Assembly (NCBI GenBank): GCA_024277285.1
Contig: JAJRVM010000273.1
Span: 1-50,304 of the forward strand
Length of the DNA stretch: 50,304 nucleotides
From: Planctomycetota bacterium
GTDB lineage: Bacteria > Planctomycetota > Planctomycetia > Pirellulales > Pirellulaceae
Direction: 5' to 3'
Made by a program: the position numbers and the translations under genes. The notes under the pieces are model-generated. The model ran no database searches and was not told where the DNA came from. It was given only the letters and a program-made list of their open reading frames with translations. This document shows, in pieces, positions 35,014 through 44,186 of the stretch (positions within the stretch are counted from its first letter, which is position 1; each line of letters begins with the position of its first letter).

Positions 35014-36291
35014 TCAAGTCAATGCGGTCATGACAGGCAGGTTGCCGTCATCGCCAAGGGGCAGCTTACGAGGTTGCGTCAAAATCTCCAAGTCCGATCG
35101 GTCGACCGCCTCGTCAAAATATGCCTCCGAACACTCGATCTCGGCAATTTTCAGTGTATTCTCGATCCACATGATGCGTGCCTTGGCGGACGGAGTCAGA
35201 CCAATCACCGAGAGTGCGACATCCAGAATCTCACGATCCGTCTCGTAATCAAGCGGTATCATGGCAGCCGTAGGGTGGCTCCCGGTCAAGCAGTTCGTTC
35301 GGGTGGCACGCACATCCACCTGTTGAAGGAGATCGCTGCGGCAGAATTCGACCAGTCCCAGTCCAGTTGCGTTACCTTGAGAAGCCTCGGTCAACCGTCG
35401 AGCGACCAGGTATTTGATCTTGGGATACTCGTCATCGCGCGGGGCATGGTCCAGATACTTCCGGCCCACTACATTGGTGTCGAGTCCAGCGCCGCTGACA
35501 TCCTTGCCGATTTCGTCAATCAGCAGCAGATCGGCGCGATCGAACGGCAACTTGGGCATCCACTGACGCGCCAGGCACAGCAGTTCGCGTTCACGAGCCT
35601 CAAAATCACTCGGCAACACGGCGGCAATTTTCGCGGTTTCGTCGTAAGCGTTTTCGACGACGGCCAACCCAGCGACAATGCCGCACTGTTGGAGCACCTC
35701 CCGGGCAACGCTATGGAGGATCTGCCCGAAACTGTAATCTTGAATCGCTCGATGATAGACCAGTGCCCCGGCATGTTTGCCCAGCCCGATGAGCATCATT
35801 TTCATCAATCCACTTTCCACATCGCCGACGAATCGGGTATGCGGCTTCACGCGGCCACAGACGAAGACATGGTCCGCCTGGTAAGCATGCCGGTCAAAAT
35901 GGACGGGAAACCCTTCTTCCGCCTGGCAAACCACCACCGTCTCCATACTCGACCTAATGGGGCATTCGCAGAATGCCTCCGTCACACCATATTTTTCCAG
36001 CAACTGCCGCTGTCCCGCAGCAGTGGCACCTCCATGGCTGCCCATAGCTGGCACGACAAACGGCACGGCACCCAGCGACTTAAGGTGGGCAACGATACTG
36101 CGCAAGATGGTCGCGATATTCGCAATGCCACGACTTCCGGCCGTGATGGCCACGCTCTGTCCAGATCCAATTCGCGCATTCAGCTGCAAGTCAGACAATG
36201 CTCCTTCCACAGCACCTGCCACGTCCTCAATCCGAGGCCGTTCCAAGTGTTGACGAAGTCGAAACATGCGTGGATATTCAAGCGTGGACAT
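35014..36291 (-). CDS. LarA/DUF2088-like protein
   Basis: 425 residues. The N-terminal half resembles the lactate racemase N-terminal (DUF2088) fold: SVAITAGSRGIANIATILRSIV, VPAMGSHGGATAAGQRQLLEKYGV, HVFVCGRVKPHTRFVGDVESGLMKMM. True LarA needs a Lys and His pair for its nickel-pincer cofactor; HFDRHAYQADH and GKHAGALVYHRA supply candidate His/Lys residues, but I cannot align them safely. No larB, larC or larE is nearby, so lactate racemase activity is not established. It may be a related racemase or isomerase. The start at 36291 gives the most natural N-terminus (MSTLEYPRMFRL). Confidence 0.75.
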   Translation of the reverse strand: MSTLEYPRMFRLRQHLERPRIEDVAGAVEGALSDLQLNARIGSGQSVAITAGSRGIANIATILRSIVAHLKSLGAVPFVVPAMGSHGGATAAGQRQLLEKYGVTEAFCECPIRSSMETVVVCQAEEGFPVHFDRHAYQADHVFVCGRVKPHTRFVGDVESGLMKMMLIGLGKHAGALVYHRAIQDYSFGQILHSVAREVLQQCGIVAGLAVVENAYDETAKIAAVLPSDFEARERELLCLARQWMPKLPFDRADLLLIDEIGKDVSGAGLDTNVVGRKYLDHAPRDDEYPKIKYLVARRLTEASQGNATGLGLVEFCRSDLLQQVDVRATRTNCLTGSHPTAAMIPLDYETDREILDVALSVIGLTPSAKARIMWIENTLKIAEIECSEAYFDEAVDRSDLEILTQPRKLPLGDDGNLPVMTALT

Positions 36292-36433
36292 GTTGTGGGG
36301 CCGCAAATCAAGAGTCGCCCCTGGCCACTCCCATCGGCGGAGGTCGGAGCTGGAGGAATGATTGGTTGCTGTATCTTAGCCGTTCGCGACCAAACGCAAC
36401 GAATGGGCTTATGACAAAACCACTTACTTCAAT

Positions 36434-36510
36434 CGGCCGGACAGATTTGAAAAGGACCTAGATTTGAAAAGGACATGGTTGAAAGGACCTGGCTGAAAGG
36501 ACCTGGCTGG
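36434..36510. repeat. Imperfect tandem array, 14-17 bp units
   Basis: Four units of the form GATTTGAAAAGGACCTA, then GTTGAAAGGACCTG-like copies that shorten to 14 bp. The core TGAAA(A)GGAC is constant. It lies just downstream of the response regulator stop codon. Confidence 0.75.
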
Positions 36511-36532
36511 TCGGCAGCCGTGTTGCAGGTTC

Positions 36533-36985
36533 TCAGTCAAGCGACGGCAGGATAACATCATCCAACCAGAATTTCTTGAGCTTCCGGACCAACTCGAGGA
36601 ACTTCTGAAAGTTGACAGGTTTAATGATATAACCATCAACGTCCATCGTATCGCAGCGCAGTTTGTGATCTTCCGCTTCCGAAGCTGTCATGATCACAAT
36701 GGGGATACCTTTGAGTTCATCATCCGACTTGACTTCGTCAAGCACCTCCAAGCCGCTTTTCTTGGGAAGCATGAGATCGAGCAAGATAAGATCGGGGCGT
36801 GGAGCTCGGGCGAACTTGCCGCGGCGGTAAATGAATTCCAACGCCTCCTCACCATCACGAATCAGCGTCAAGCGATGCCGAAACCCACACTGCTGCAACG
36901 CACCAATCGCCAAACGGGCGTCCACAAGCCCGTCTTCGACGAGCAGTATTTCCATCGGTCGTCCAACTGCCGAATCGTCGCTCAT
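36533..36985 (-). CDS. Single-domain response regulator (Rcp1-like)
   Basis: 150 residues that are nearly only a receiver domain. Acidic pocket VEDG (Glu17, Asp18), phosphorylatable Asp70 in LILLDLMLPK, MTAS switch Thr near 96 and IIKPVN Lys near 119 are present. The insertion with IYRRGKF between helix 2 and strand 3 is typical of the Rcp1/CheY-like family that receives phosphate from hybrid or phytochrome histidine kinases. No output domain and no kinase gene is adjacent. It is followed by the 14-17 bp tandem array, and a hemerythrin-like gene lies 167 bp upstream on the same strand. Confidence 0.88.
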   Translation of the reverse strand: MSDDSAVGRPMEILLVEDGLVDARLAIGALQQCGFRHRLTLIRDGEEALEFIYRRGKFARAPRPDLILLDLMLPKKSGLEVLDEVKSDDELKGIPIVIMTASEAEDHKLRCDTMDVDGYIIKPVNFQKFLELVRKLKKFWLDDVILPSLD

Positions 36986-37152
36986 TCTGTGCCGCCCTGG
37001 GTGCCTCGCGTGACGGATTGGACCGACGTGAATTCGGTCATGGAACACGGAAAACGTGGCGTTGCCCCGTAACTAAATCAGACAGCGTCGCCTTTCGTGC
37101 GAAATCCAGCCCCAACGACCCCGCGTCAAACAATCGATTCGGACTCTCGCTC

Positions 37153-37635
37153 TCAATCGCCAACGCCGATATCCGAATCGTAGGCATCAAGGATCAACTC
37201 GTTCTCACGGTTCTCATGCTGCTGGAACTGTTCAAGAAACAGGTGAAATCGTTCCACCACCAGAGGGCCGTTTTCGGCAAGCTTGCCCATACGTTGCAAC
37301 TCGTCTGCTTTGTCCGCCAAATCGCGAATCATGGCAAACAACACTTGGTGCTGATCACGTAAGTTGCTTGCCGCCTCACTCAGATGCGGCGCAACATGGA
37401 CAGGACCATCAAAATACCCGTAAGCTTCTTCTAACGCAAAGTGCATCGCCAACTTGTCGCGCAACTCCTCCAAGGCTTCGGCGACCCGCCGGCCCTGCTG
37501 CTGAACATTTTGCGGCGTGTCACACAGTTGCTTTACGTCATCCAGCAGCTTCCAAAGTTCTTCGTTGACCTCCTTGATCTCCTGCAAGAACGCTGCATTG
37601 ACCGTAACCGTTGACTTCCTTTTTTCGACAGTCAT
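37153..37635 (-). CDS. Hemerythrin-like domain protein
   Basis: A 160-residue, almost wholly helical protein. Likely metal ligands: His65 and Glu69 in HFALEE, His96 in DQHQVLF, His131 in ERFHLFLEQF, and His140 with Glu144 in QHENRENE. This is the spacing of HHE-cation binding four-helix bundles that hold a di-iron site. Such proteins bind O2 or NO, or protect iron-sulfur centres. The response regulator gene follows 167 bp downstream on the same strand; a sensing link is conceivable but not shown. Confidence 0.85.
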   Translation of the reverse strand: MTVEKRKSTVTVNAAFLQEIKEVNEELWKLLDDVKQLCDTPQNVQQQGRRVAEALEELRDKLAMHFALEEAYGYFDGPVHVAPHLSEAASNLRDQHQVLFAMIRDLADKADELQRMGKLAENGPLVVERFHLFLEQFQQHENRENELILDAYDSDIGVGD

Positions 37636-38542
37636 GGCGAAACTCCGCTGCTCTCTAGATCTCGAACACCTCCACGCGTGCTACCCGTGCACAACGCAAA
37701 CGGGCAACACATCCGTGACAAGCCAATTCCATGAGATTGCCGCTTCCACCAATCCGCCGCAACACGAGCTCGACAACACCAAGCATCACCCCGGGCATTC
37801 TCTAGGTGATTCCCTGACGGTTCCCCGCGCAGAGTTCTCGGTCATTTCTCTCACGCAGACGCGCTTACCTGCACCCTAAACCATCCGCGTTCCCTCGTCA
37901 AGCTTTTACAGGGGGCCCACTCCTGGCCATGAAGCTCCCCGCTATGCAGAGTGCGTGTGACGGGTGCTCTTAATCATGATCCTACTCTTAATCGTAACCG
38001 TTCACGGAAACGAGAACGCGATTGGCACATTTAGAAAGGGACTGCGGATAGACGCTGATGAAAATTCGCTCCGCCGGGCATGCCCCGGTCGGGCGCACGA
38101 CGGGTCAGCTACCAGCAGCTCGCCCTTCGTCTTGCGTCGGTCGAACGTGAAGTTTTCCAGTAATCGGCGCTTTGCTGAGACCGAATCAAGACGCGGTTGG
38201 CTTCAACGTTGGCTTCCCGCCTTTCAACTCGGACGCCACTTGAAGCGGGATATTGGTTCCGTGGTTGGCGTGACGAATCAATTGTGGCTTGAACCGCGTG
38301 AACGGGTGCCCATAATCTTACTCCTTGTCTGGCCTTCACGTGCGCAGTAAGCACCTCCAACCGGACAACATTCTACTCAATTGAATCAAAGGAATGGTGC
38401 CGACACGTGATCAACTTGGCAACAGCGTGGGAGAGGTCGTTCCGGTGAATTTGGCAGTGAGCGATGCGTGCAGGAATTGGAAGAAGCTGCGTCCCTGCTT
38501 GTCACACGTGGCAAGCGCGATCGCGACGCAACACTGTCCCAC
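37636..38542. other. Gene-free stretch of 0.9 kb
   Basis: No supported gene. At 37967-37998 CTCTTAATC occurs twice in an imperfect direct repeat, followed by GTAACCGTTCACGG. At 38044-38113 the minus strand carries the dispersed ~75-bp repeat. A promoter for the hemerythrin-like gene should lie at the left end. Confidence 0.45.
38044..38113 (-). repeat. Dispersed ~75-bp repeat, minus-strand copy
   Basis: On the minus strand this reads TAGCTGACCCGTCG, GGGCATGCCCGGCGGAG and TCAGCGTCTATCCGC, the same order as at 20706-20790. Confidence 0.55.
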
Positions 38543-40090
38543 TCATCTCTCAGCTCTCAACTGCTTCAAGGACCAACGAATCTCGTTGCGGGCCAACCCG
38601 CCATAGGCCGCCACACCGCTGCCGACAACCAGCAGCAATTGGGGCAAGCCGACCATTCCGAGCCAGGCAGTGAAGTAACGCACTGTCCAGACCACCGCAC
38701 CCATCAGCGCGGCACAGAGGGCCGGGCGCACGAGTGGCCTCAAAACCGTGTAGGGCGACACCTCCGCAACGCGAAAGCAAAAAGCAAGATAAGGCAGCGG
38801 CAGCACCACGACCGTGGCGACGGTATAACAACAGGCGACGGCCAACGTCGCACCTTCGGGCCCCGGTGCCCAAACGCCGCCTAGGAAGAACCCGACGAGT
38901 ACTGCACCGACCATCACCAAGGCGGTGGCCAACGCGCCGAGAAACAGCGCTCGTGCATGCCCCGTCGCCGCGAACAGACTGCCGGAAATATTCAGCAGTC
39001 CTTGTGTCAGCACGGTGGGCGCCAGTGCCATGAGCAGGTAACCGGCGGGACGCCAGGTTGAGCCGCCTAGCACGAGCATCGCGTCGACCGCCACAACCGT
39101 CAAACCGACGCCACACGGAAACAGAACGACCGCCACCATGCGATAGAAGCGCGCCACAAGCTGCTCGAGTTCACGCCGCTGGTGAGCTAGTCGCGACAGA
39201 GCGGGCAACATGACACCGGTCATCGGCGACGTGACCAGATAGACTGGCTTCATCATCAGATTGAACGCTTGCGAATAGAGCCCCAACGCGGCTCGTCCCT
39301 CGCGGGACCCGGCCAATAACCACGCGATCAGAATCTTGTCAACGTTCTGTGCCACGTAGAACATCAGGCTACTGAGCGAGTAATAGCCACCGAACCGCAG
39401 CAAGTCACCAGCCGAGTGACCATGTCGCCAGCGGCGCGGCCGCCACGGTTCGAGCCACCACACCAACGCGCCGAGCACCGCAAGCTCAACATACTGCTGC
39501 ACGACCAGCGCCCATACACCCCAATGCGCCACCGCGGCGACTACGGCGGCCACACCGCCCACCGCTTGCGCAATGACGCGGGCCGTGGCCAGCCGACCGA
39601 TCTGCAGATTGCGTTCCAATAGGGCCTGGTGTTGCGCGCCAACCGCAGCCAACACCAGCGTGCCGGCCAGAGCCATCACGAGCGGCGTGAGTTGCGAGGT
39701 CTGGTAAACTTTCGCCGCCAACGGACCGCATGCAGAGACTGCCCCAGCCACCACCAGGCTGACCAGCAAGCTGGCCCAAAAAAGGGTCGACAATTGTCCG
39801 TCGGTCAACTCTTTTTTCTGGACCGTCGCCACATTGAGACCGAACGAGGCAAAGATCTTGGCCAACAACAACAAGGGCACAACCATCCCAAGCAGACCGA
39901 ACTGATCTGGTGCAATCAGTCGGTAGAGGACCGCCAGCACGATGAACGAAATGAGCTGCGAAGCGATTTGCGCGACCATGACCCAGCGCGTGCTGCGGCG
40001 AATCGAGTTATCCAGCGCACCGTATTGCGATGCACCGTGCGCACCATGTTGTGAGGGAGATTCAGCGCGTTGCGAAGGAGATTCAGTCAT
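38543..40090 (-). CDS. Lipopolysaccharide/exopolysaccharide flippase (Wzx-like)
   Basis: A 515-residue polytopic protein with about 13-14 TM helices, the size of MOP-superfamily oligosaccharide flippases. Features: helix 1 preceded by STRWVMVAQIASQ, PDQFGLLGMVVPL, LRFGGYYSLSSLMFYVAQNVDKILIAW (the central half-repeat start) and LGLYSQAFNLMMKP. The N-terminal 30 residues are a Ser/Gln/His-rich tail with a short repeat. It should move an undecaprenyl-linked sugar unit across the inner membrane. It lies downstream of a GT2 gene on the same strand (274-bp gap) and is probably part of the same surface-glycan pathway as the genes at 3.5-9.1 kb. The ATG at 40090 follows GAGAG. Confidence 0.85.
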   Translation of the reverse strand: MTESPSQRAESPSQHGAHGASQYGALDNSIRRSTRWVMVAQIASQLISFIVLAVLYRLIAPDQFGLLGMVVPLLLLAKIFASFGLNVATVQKKELTDGQLSTLFWASLLVSLVVAGAVSACGPLAAKVYQTSQLTPLVMALAGTLVLAAVGAQHQALLERNLQIGRLATARVIAQAVGGVAAVVAAVAHWGVWALVVQQYVELAVLGALVWWLEPWRPRRWRHGHSAGDLLRFGGYYSLSSLMFYVAQNVDKILIAWLLAGSREGRAALGLYSQAFNLMMKPVYLVTSPMTGVMLPALSRLAHQRRELEQLVARFYRMVAVVLFPCGVGLTVVAVDAMLVLGGSTWRPAGYLLMALAPTVLTQGLLNISGSLFAATGHARALFLGALATALVMVGAVLVGFFLGGVWAPGPEGATLAVACCYTVATVVVLPLPYLAFCFRVAEVSPYTVLRPLVRPALCAALMGAVVWTVRYFTAWLGMVGLPQLLLVVGSGVAAYGGLARNEIRWSLKQLRAER

Positions 40091-40364
40091 GGACTCTCTC
40101 TGGGGCCAAGCCAATCCCGCTTGCCCAGCGGGCCTCGAATCGCTACGCAGTTTTGTTCGTGCTGCACGGGTAACCGTTCACGAAATTGAGGCCGCGAACA
40201 ACACAATCAGTCGAGGAATCGCTCAGGAACACTGCTATACCTCCATCGCGAAAGGCGCTCCGTGGGAGGCTCGCGTGCGGCGCGAACACGACGGGTCCGG
40301 CAACGCGGTCAACATGCAGCAGGTGGTCAACATGCAACAGGCGAGACACGATCCGAGCCAAGGG

Positions 40365-41255
40365 TCAACCAAACAACGAATATCGAAAGATACACCAGAG
40401 CGCGGCGACGCCGTCACGCCAACCAATTTTTTTGCCTTGCGCATACGAGCGGCGCGTATAGCGGATCGGCCGCTCATAAAAACGGATGCCTCGTTTTTTT
40501 ACTAGCTTGAAAGTGAGTTCGATTTCAATGCCGAATCGTTTTTCGCGCAGTGTTGGCACGATATCTTCGATCAACTCGCTGCGGAACATCTTGTAACACG
40601 TCTCGACATCAGTGAATTTGTAGCCCGAGGCAAGCATGGCGAAGAACGTAATCAATTGATTCGCTCCTTGATGCCAGAGCGGCGAAACGGGACGATCGTT
40701 GTGGATAAACCGGCTGCCGTAGACAACATCCGCCACGTCTTCCACAATCGGCTGCAGCAAGAGACGTAAGTCGCGCGGATCGTATTCCATGTCCGCGTCC
40801 TGAATCACAATCACGTCGCCCGAAGCAGCCGCGAGCCCCGACTTCAATGCCGCCCCCTTACCACAGTTCTTCTCGTGGTAGATCACGGTGCAATCGGCCG
40901 ACTCTTCATACTGCTTGAGCACGTCCCGAGTCCCATCGGTGCTGCCGTCATCCACCAACACCAAGTCAAGCGGCAAGCCTGTCTTGCGCACGCAATCAAT
41001 CACGCGCTCGACCGTACTAGCTTCGTTGAAGATGGGAATTATCACGCTCAGCCGAAAGTCGGGACGCAAACGATAGACTCCCAAATGCCGACAAATATCC
41101 TCGCCAAGCAAAGCATAAAGCAACTCGGTCCGACGCGGACTGATCGCCCGCTGGTCTTCACACGACAGCTGTTCCAACAGCGGTTGCAGCAGCTTGCCGG
41201 CCGCTGCGTCGCTTATCGGTTGCGCAGAATCGCTTTTGTTCTGATGGTCGTTCAC
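40365..41255 (-). CDS. GT2 glycosyltransferase
   Basis: 296 residues. After ~65 residues of unknown role comes a GT-A domain: LSVIIPIFNEASTVERVI, LVDDGSTDGTRDVL, CGKGAALKSGLAAASGDVIVIQDADMEYDP. A C-terminal part similar to dolichyl-phosphate-glucose transferases follows, with YGSRFI and ETCYKMF. There is no TM helix at the end, unlike the GtrB-type enzyme at 3520. The start is GTG at 41255 with GAGG 4 bp upstream. It lies upstream of the Wzx-like gene on the same strand, which points to surface-polymer assembly. Sugar donor and acceptor unknown. Confidence 0.85.
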   Translation of the reverse strand: MNDHQNKSDSAQPISDAAAGKLLQPLLEQLSCEDQRAISPRRTELLYALLGEDICRHLGVYRLRPDFRLSVIIPIFNEASTVERVIDCVRKTGLPLDLVLVDDGSTDGTRDVLKQYEESADCTVIYHEKNCGKGAALKSGLAAASGDVIVIQDADMEYDPRDLRLLLQPIVEDVADVVYGSRFIHNDRPVSPLWHQGANQLITFFAMLASGYKFTDVETCYKMFRSELIEDIVPTLREKRFGIEIELTFKLVKKRGIRFYERPIRYTRRSYAQGKKIGWRDGVAALWCIFRYSLFG

Positions 41256-42240
41256 AGTACCTCAATCATTGTCAAGAGTGCCAATACCAGTCTAATTCAA
41301 AAACAAGCCGTCGGCGCGTATCGGCTGAAATACGAAGCGAGTTTGTCAGGTTTTAGAAAAGCAAGGATTCCCGGCCATTTCAAGTGCCGCTGCAACCTCC
41401 GCAGTAAGTACCGCAGTGCGACAACCACCCCAAACATAGGCCAACAACTCCATGGCCGTTCGCGAAACGGCTGACGCACGCGCTTCAATATGGGTTTTAG
41501 CATTCTCCCTATTCGCTGTCACAGGCGCGCGCACAATCCAAGAACAAGTGACTCAAGAAACGGACGCCGAACAGCAAGCCCATTCACAAAGTTTGGTGGT
41601 CTGCCACGCGCCATCGAACGAGCTAGACGTTCTAATAAATCAAACTTATTAAGCAGGTTTTACAACCGACGGTTGACACAATTTATGTCGTTCCCGTAGC
41701 GGAAACTACGATGCTAGCCATGATCAATTTCCAACAAACTGAAAAACTCACCCCTAGGTTGCTTGACATTCTCTTTCGACTCGGCACAATGTGACTCTTG
41801 TTAGCTTAAAGTTTGAAAGCTCGTTAATACCCTTGTGCCGCATGATGTGGCAAAGCTTGGCAGCTCTGGCTCGCACGCATAGCTTAGCGGGTCAACCTGT
41901 AATAAACGACAGCTCGAATGCAGTGTATCTTGCGCGACGTATTGTGCCATGAGTACATGCAGTTCGACTTGTTGGGTCTCTTGAGCTTTCTGCTTGTTCA
42001 ACGCGCATGCGAATAGTGCACTTTTCGCGCCCGCGTTTTGCTCTCATGTATGTGAAAAATCATAATTGGGGGGCGGCGATTGATCGGAGCGACTGTCGGC
42101 GGCCTTGGTCGTGGTTCGGAGGGCCCCCCTTGTTTAGTTTTCCAAGTCGAAACGGTACAGTCGAACAGTACTTGTCGCACAATATTCGTCGCGCGGTACT
42201 TGTCGCATAGCAATGGCACGGCGATTCGTGCCGTTATGCG

Positions 42241-42291
42241 GTTTACGAGATACGGTTTACGAGATACGGTTTACGAGATACGGTTTACGAG
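42241..42291. repeat. Tandem array, 14-bp unit x 3.6
   Basis: GTTTACGAGATACG repeated three times, followed by the first nine bases of a fourth copy. Immediately upstream is ATGGCACGGCGATTCGTGCC, a degenerate relative of REP-like palindrome type 1. Confidence 0.95.
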
Positions 42292-42344
42292 TCTGCCGAA
42301 CGGGGTAAACGTGCCACGTTGTGGCAGCGAACTCGAGCCTAGAC

Positions 42345-42383
42345 GCTGTTTGGGAGCGCTGTTTGGGAGCGCTGTTTGGGAGC
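42345..42383. repeat. Tandem array, 13-bp unit x 3
   Basis: Three exact copies of GCTGTTTGGGAGC. Confidence 0.95.
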
Positions 42384-42504
42384 GATATCGGGGACTCTGT
42401 CAAAATACAACTAGTTGGAATGCAACTACGTATGATGTGCGCGTTGCACCACCGACGCCCGAGCGTGCCGTTCCTGCTGTAAGCGGGTGACCACGAGTTC
42501 GCAC

Positions 42505-42582
42505 TGGTAAGCACAGCGTTTGGTAAGCACAGCGTTTGGTAAGCACAGCGTTTGGTAAGCACAGCGTTTGGTAAGCACAGCG
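42505..42582. repeat. Tandem array, 16-bp unit x 4.9
   Basis: TGGTAAGCACAGCGTT is repeated four times exactly and then 14 of 16 bases. It lies ~200 bp upstream of folK. Confidence 0.95.
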
Positions 42583-42777
42583 CAATAGATCATCGCATTC
42601 AGCGCATGGACCGCGGTACTGATGCATTGGGCGGCATGGGACAGTTGGATCAAGTTCCCATGCCGCCATTTTTTTTCGCGAGCGCGTTTTTTGCTTGCAC
42701 AGGCCGCTGGACTGGACAGTGCAGCGCATGCACAGCAGTAGTGCCCACGCAAGAATTCTCGATGACAGCTACGACCA

Positions 42778-43830
42778 ATGGCAGATTGTCTGATTGGACT
42801 CGGCTCGAATATTGGCGACCGCGCCGCGCAACTGGATCAAGCGACCCAACGAATCTGCGAACATCCTGGCATAACACTGCAGGGCACCAGTCGCTATTAC
42901 GAAACGGCTCCGGTTGGTGGGCCCGCCGACCAGGACTCATTCCTCAACGCAGCCATTCGCATCACAACCAGCTTGCCTCCGGAACATTTGTTCGCTCGTA
43001 TCAGGGAAGTGGAGCATGAGCTTGGGCGGCAGCGACTGGAGCGGTGGGGGCCGCGATCGATCGATCTCGACCTACTGCTCTACGACCAGCTAATCCAGCA
43101 GACCCCACATCTCGTGCTGCCACACCCGCGTATGGCCATCCGACGTTTCGTGCTTGAGCCCGCATGCGAAGTCGCCGCCGAGTTGATCCACGGTCCAACA
43201 GGTTGGTCAATCCAACACCTACTTGCGCGACTGGACAGGACGCCCTGCTACGTCGCTGTCTGCTGTGCCGACGCGTCGAAAAGTCGCGCTCTTGTGACCA
43301 CTGTTGCGCGCGACTTACCCGTCACCCCCGTCACGGCCACTGCGCCGCCGACAGCAGCGCCCAGTTGCGAAGCAACCGCAGCAGACGACACGGCGGTGGC
43401 AGCATTGGCCGAACAATCCAGCGCCCTGGCGACGATCACGACAAGCGAGCTGCCACAGCAACACTGTTTTGTGAGCAACTTCTGGCTCAATCAGTCTCTG
43501 GCACTGGCTCGGACCTGGCCAGCATGCCGTGCAAGCGCCGCTTTGCAACAAGCGTGTATGGCGGCCATCGAGCGTGCTCCACAACCCCACTTCATCCTGC
43601 ACCTGGAACTGGCCCCCAGCGGCGATTCACCCTCCACGGAAATTCCCCAGCCCCATTCCGCCTCGCTCGATGCGGAACACTCGACCGGGCAAACGACGCT
43701 AGAATCGTTTGCCACACAGTTGCGCGTACAATTAGCGTTGCCCGGTCAAGGCCCCACGCTGCACGTGCCAGCTGCGAACATGGCAGCCGCCTCGATCGAA
43801 CTGCGCGCTGGCATAGACGCGATGCGCTGA
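42778..43830 (+). CDS. folK: HPPK (FolK) with a C-terminal deoxynucleoside kinase-like extension
   Basis: 350 residues; a normal FolK has ~160. The HPPK domain is at ~1-158: GLGSNIGDR, ETAPVGGPADQDSFLNAA, WGPRSIDLDLLLYD and LPHPRMAIRRFVL. It transfers pyrophosphate from ATP to hydroxymethyl-dihydropterin in folate synthesis. The remaining ~190 residues include YVAVCCADASKSRALVTTVA, which sits where a P-loop would be but lacks the Gly residues, HCFVSNFWLNQSLALART, HFILHLELAP and LRVQLALPGQGPTLHV. These echo deoxynucleoside kinases (VSD-F, arm, LID), though with the ATP site broken and a low-complexity Ala/Thr loop. It could be a dead kinase domain used for dimerisation or regulation. The ATG at 42778 lacks a clear ribosome site. 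Confidence 0.85.
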   Translation: MADCLIGLGSNIGDRAAQLDQATQRICEHPGITLQGTSRYYETAPVGGPADQDSFLNAAIRITTSLPPEHLFARIREVEHELGRQRLERWGPRSIDLDLLLYDQLIQQTPHLVLPHPRMAIRRFVLEPACEVAAELIHGPTGWSIQHLLARLDRTPCYVAVCCADASKSRALVTTVARDLPVTPVTATAPPTAAPSCEATAADDTAVAALAEQSSALATITTSELPQQHCFVSNFWLNQSLALARTWPACRASAALQQACMAAIERAPQPHFILHLELAPSGDSPSTEIPQPHSASLDAEHSTGQTTLESFATQLRVQLALPGQGPTLHVPAANMAAASIELRAGIDAMR

Positions 43831-44186
43831 ATATCCGAGAATCAACGCACTCGCACCCATCAAGTGCTAGCTCTAGCTATCGTCAAGTGCTAGCTACTCG
43901 GGGCAATCGGTCGGACAACAACGTGCGACGAGCCGCCGAATACACCCTCGCTATCAACGTGGAATCCGTATTGGTTCGCAGTTACTTGACACTGAGTTCG
44001 GCGGGGCAGAAACATGGCGCGTTGACAAACGCAGTGTTTGCGTCTGCGGCATGTCGCACTACTATATCGCACAAACCGCCCCGCACGACGAGGCGAACCG
44101 CTAAACAAGAGTCGGCTTGCAGCACTGCCAAGCATACCCGCACCCACGAACACGACGTCCAACAAGGTCCCGTGAACTAAGGTCCA
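43831..44186. other. Intergenic region between folK and panC
   Basis: 356 bp without a supported gene. CAAGTGCTAGCT occurs twice at about 43861-43893. The panC promoter may lie here, because the gap is too long for simple coupling with folK. Confidence 0.5.

Larger units (their letters stand above)
41256..42777. other. Gene-free, repeat-rich stretch of 1.5 kb
   Basis: The longest gene-free part of the window, AT-richer at 41640-41830. I see no gene with a ribosome site. A TTGACA at 41763-41768 with CACAAT 16 bp on is a possible sigma-70-type promoter facing right, with no gene behind it, so an unknown RNA is conceivable. Three tandem arrays lie at 42241-42291, 42345-42383 and 42505-42582. 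Confidence 0.5.

Noticed and set aside
34274..35014. Toxin-antitoxin or polymorphic toxin locus around the SUKH-like gene
   Set aside because: No toxin-like gene on either side.
37964..38350. Plus-strand open frame of 128 codons with a hydrophobic start
   Set aside because: No ribosome site; it crosses the dispersed repeat at 38044-38113 and has no coherent domain.
41801..42001. Minus-strand open frame of 66 codons
   Set aside because: TTG start without a ribosome site and no recognised similarity.
42400..42729. Minus-strand open frame of 109 codons
   Set aside because: Its middle is the translation of the 16-bp array (Cys-Leu-Pro repeats) and it has no start signal.
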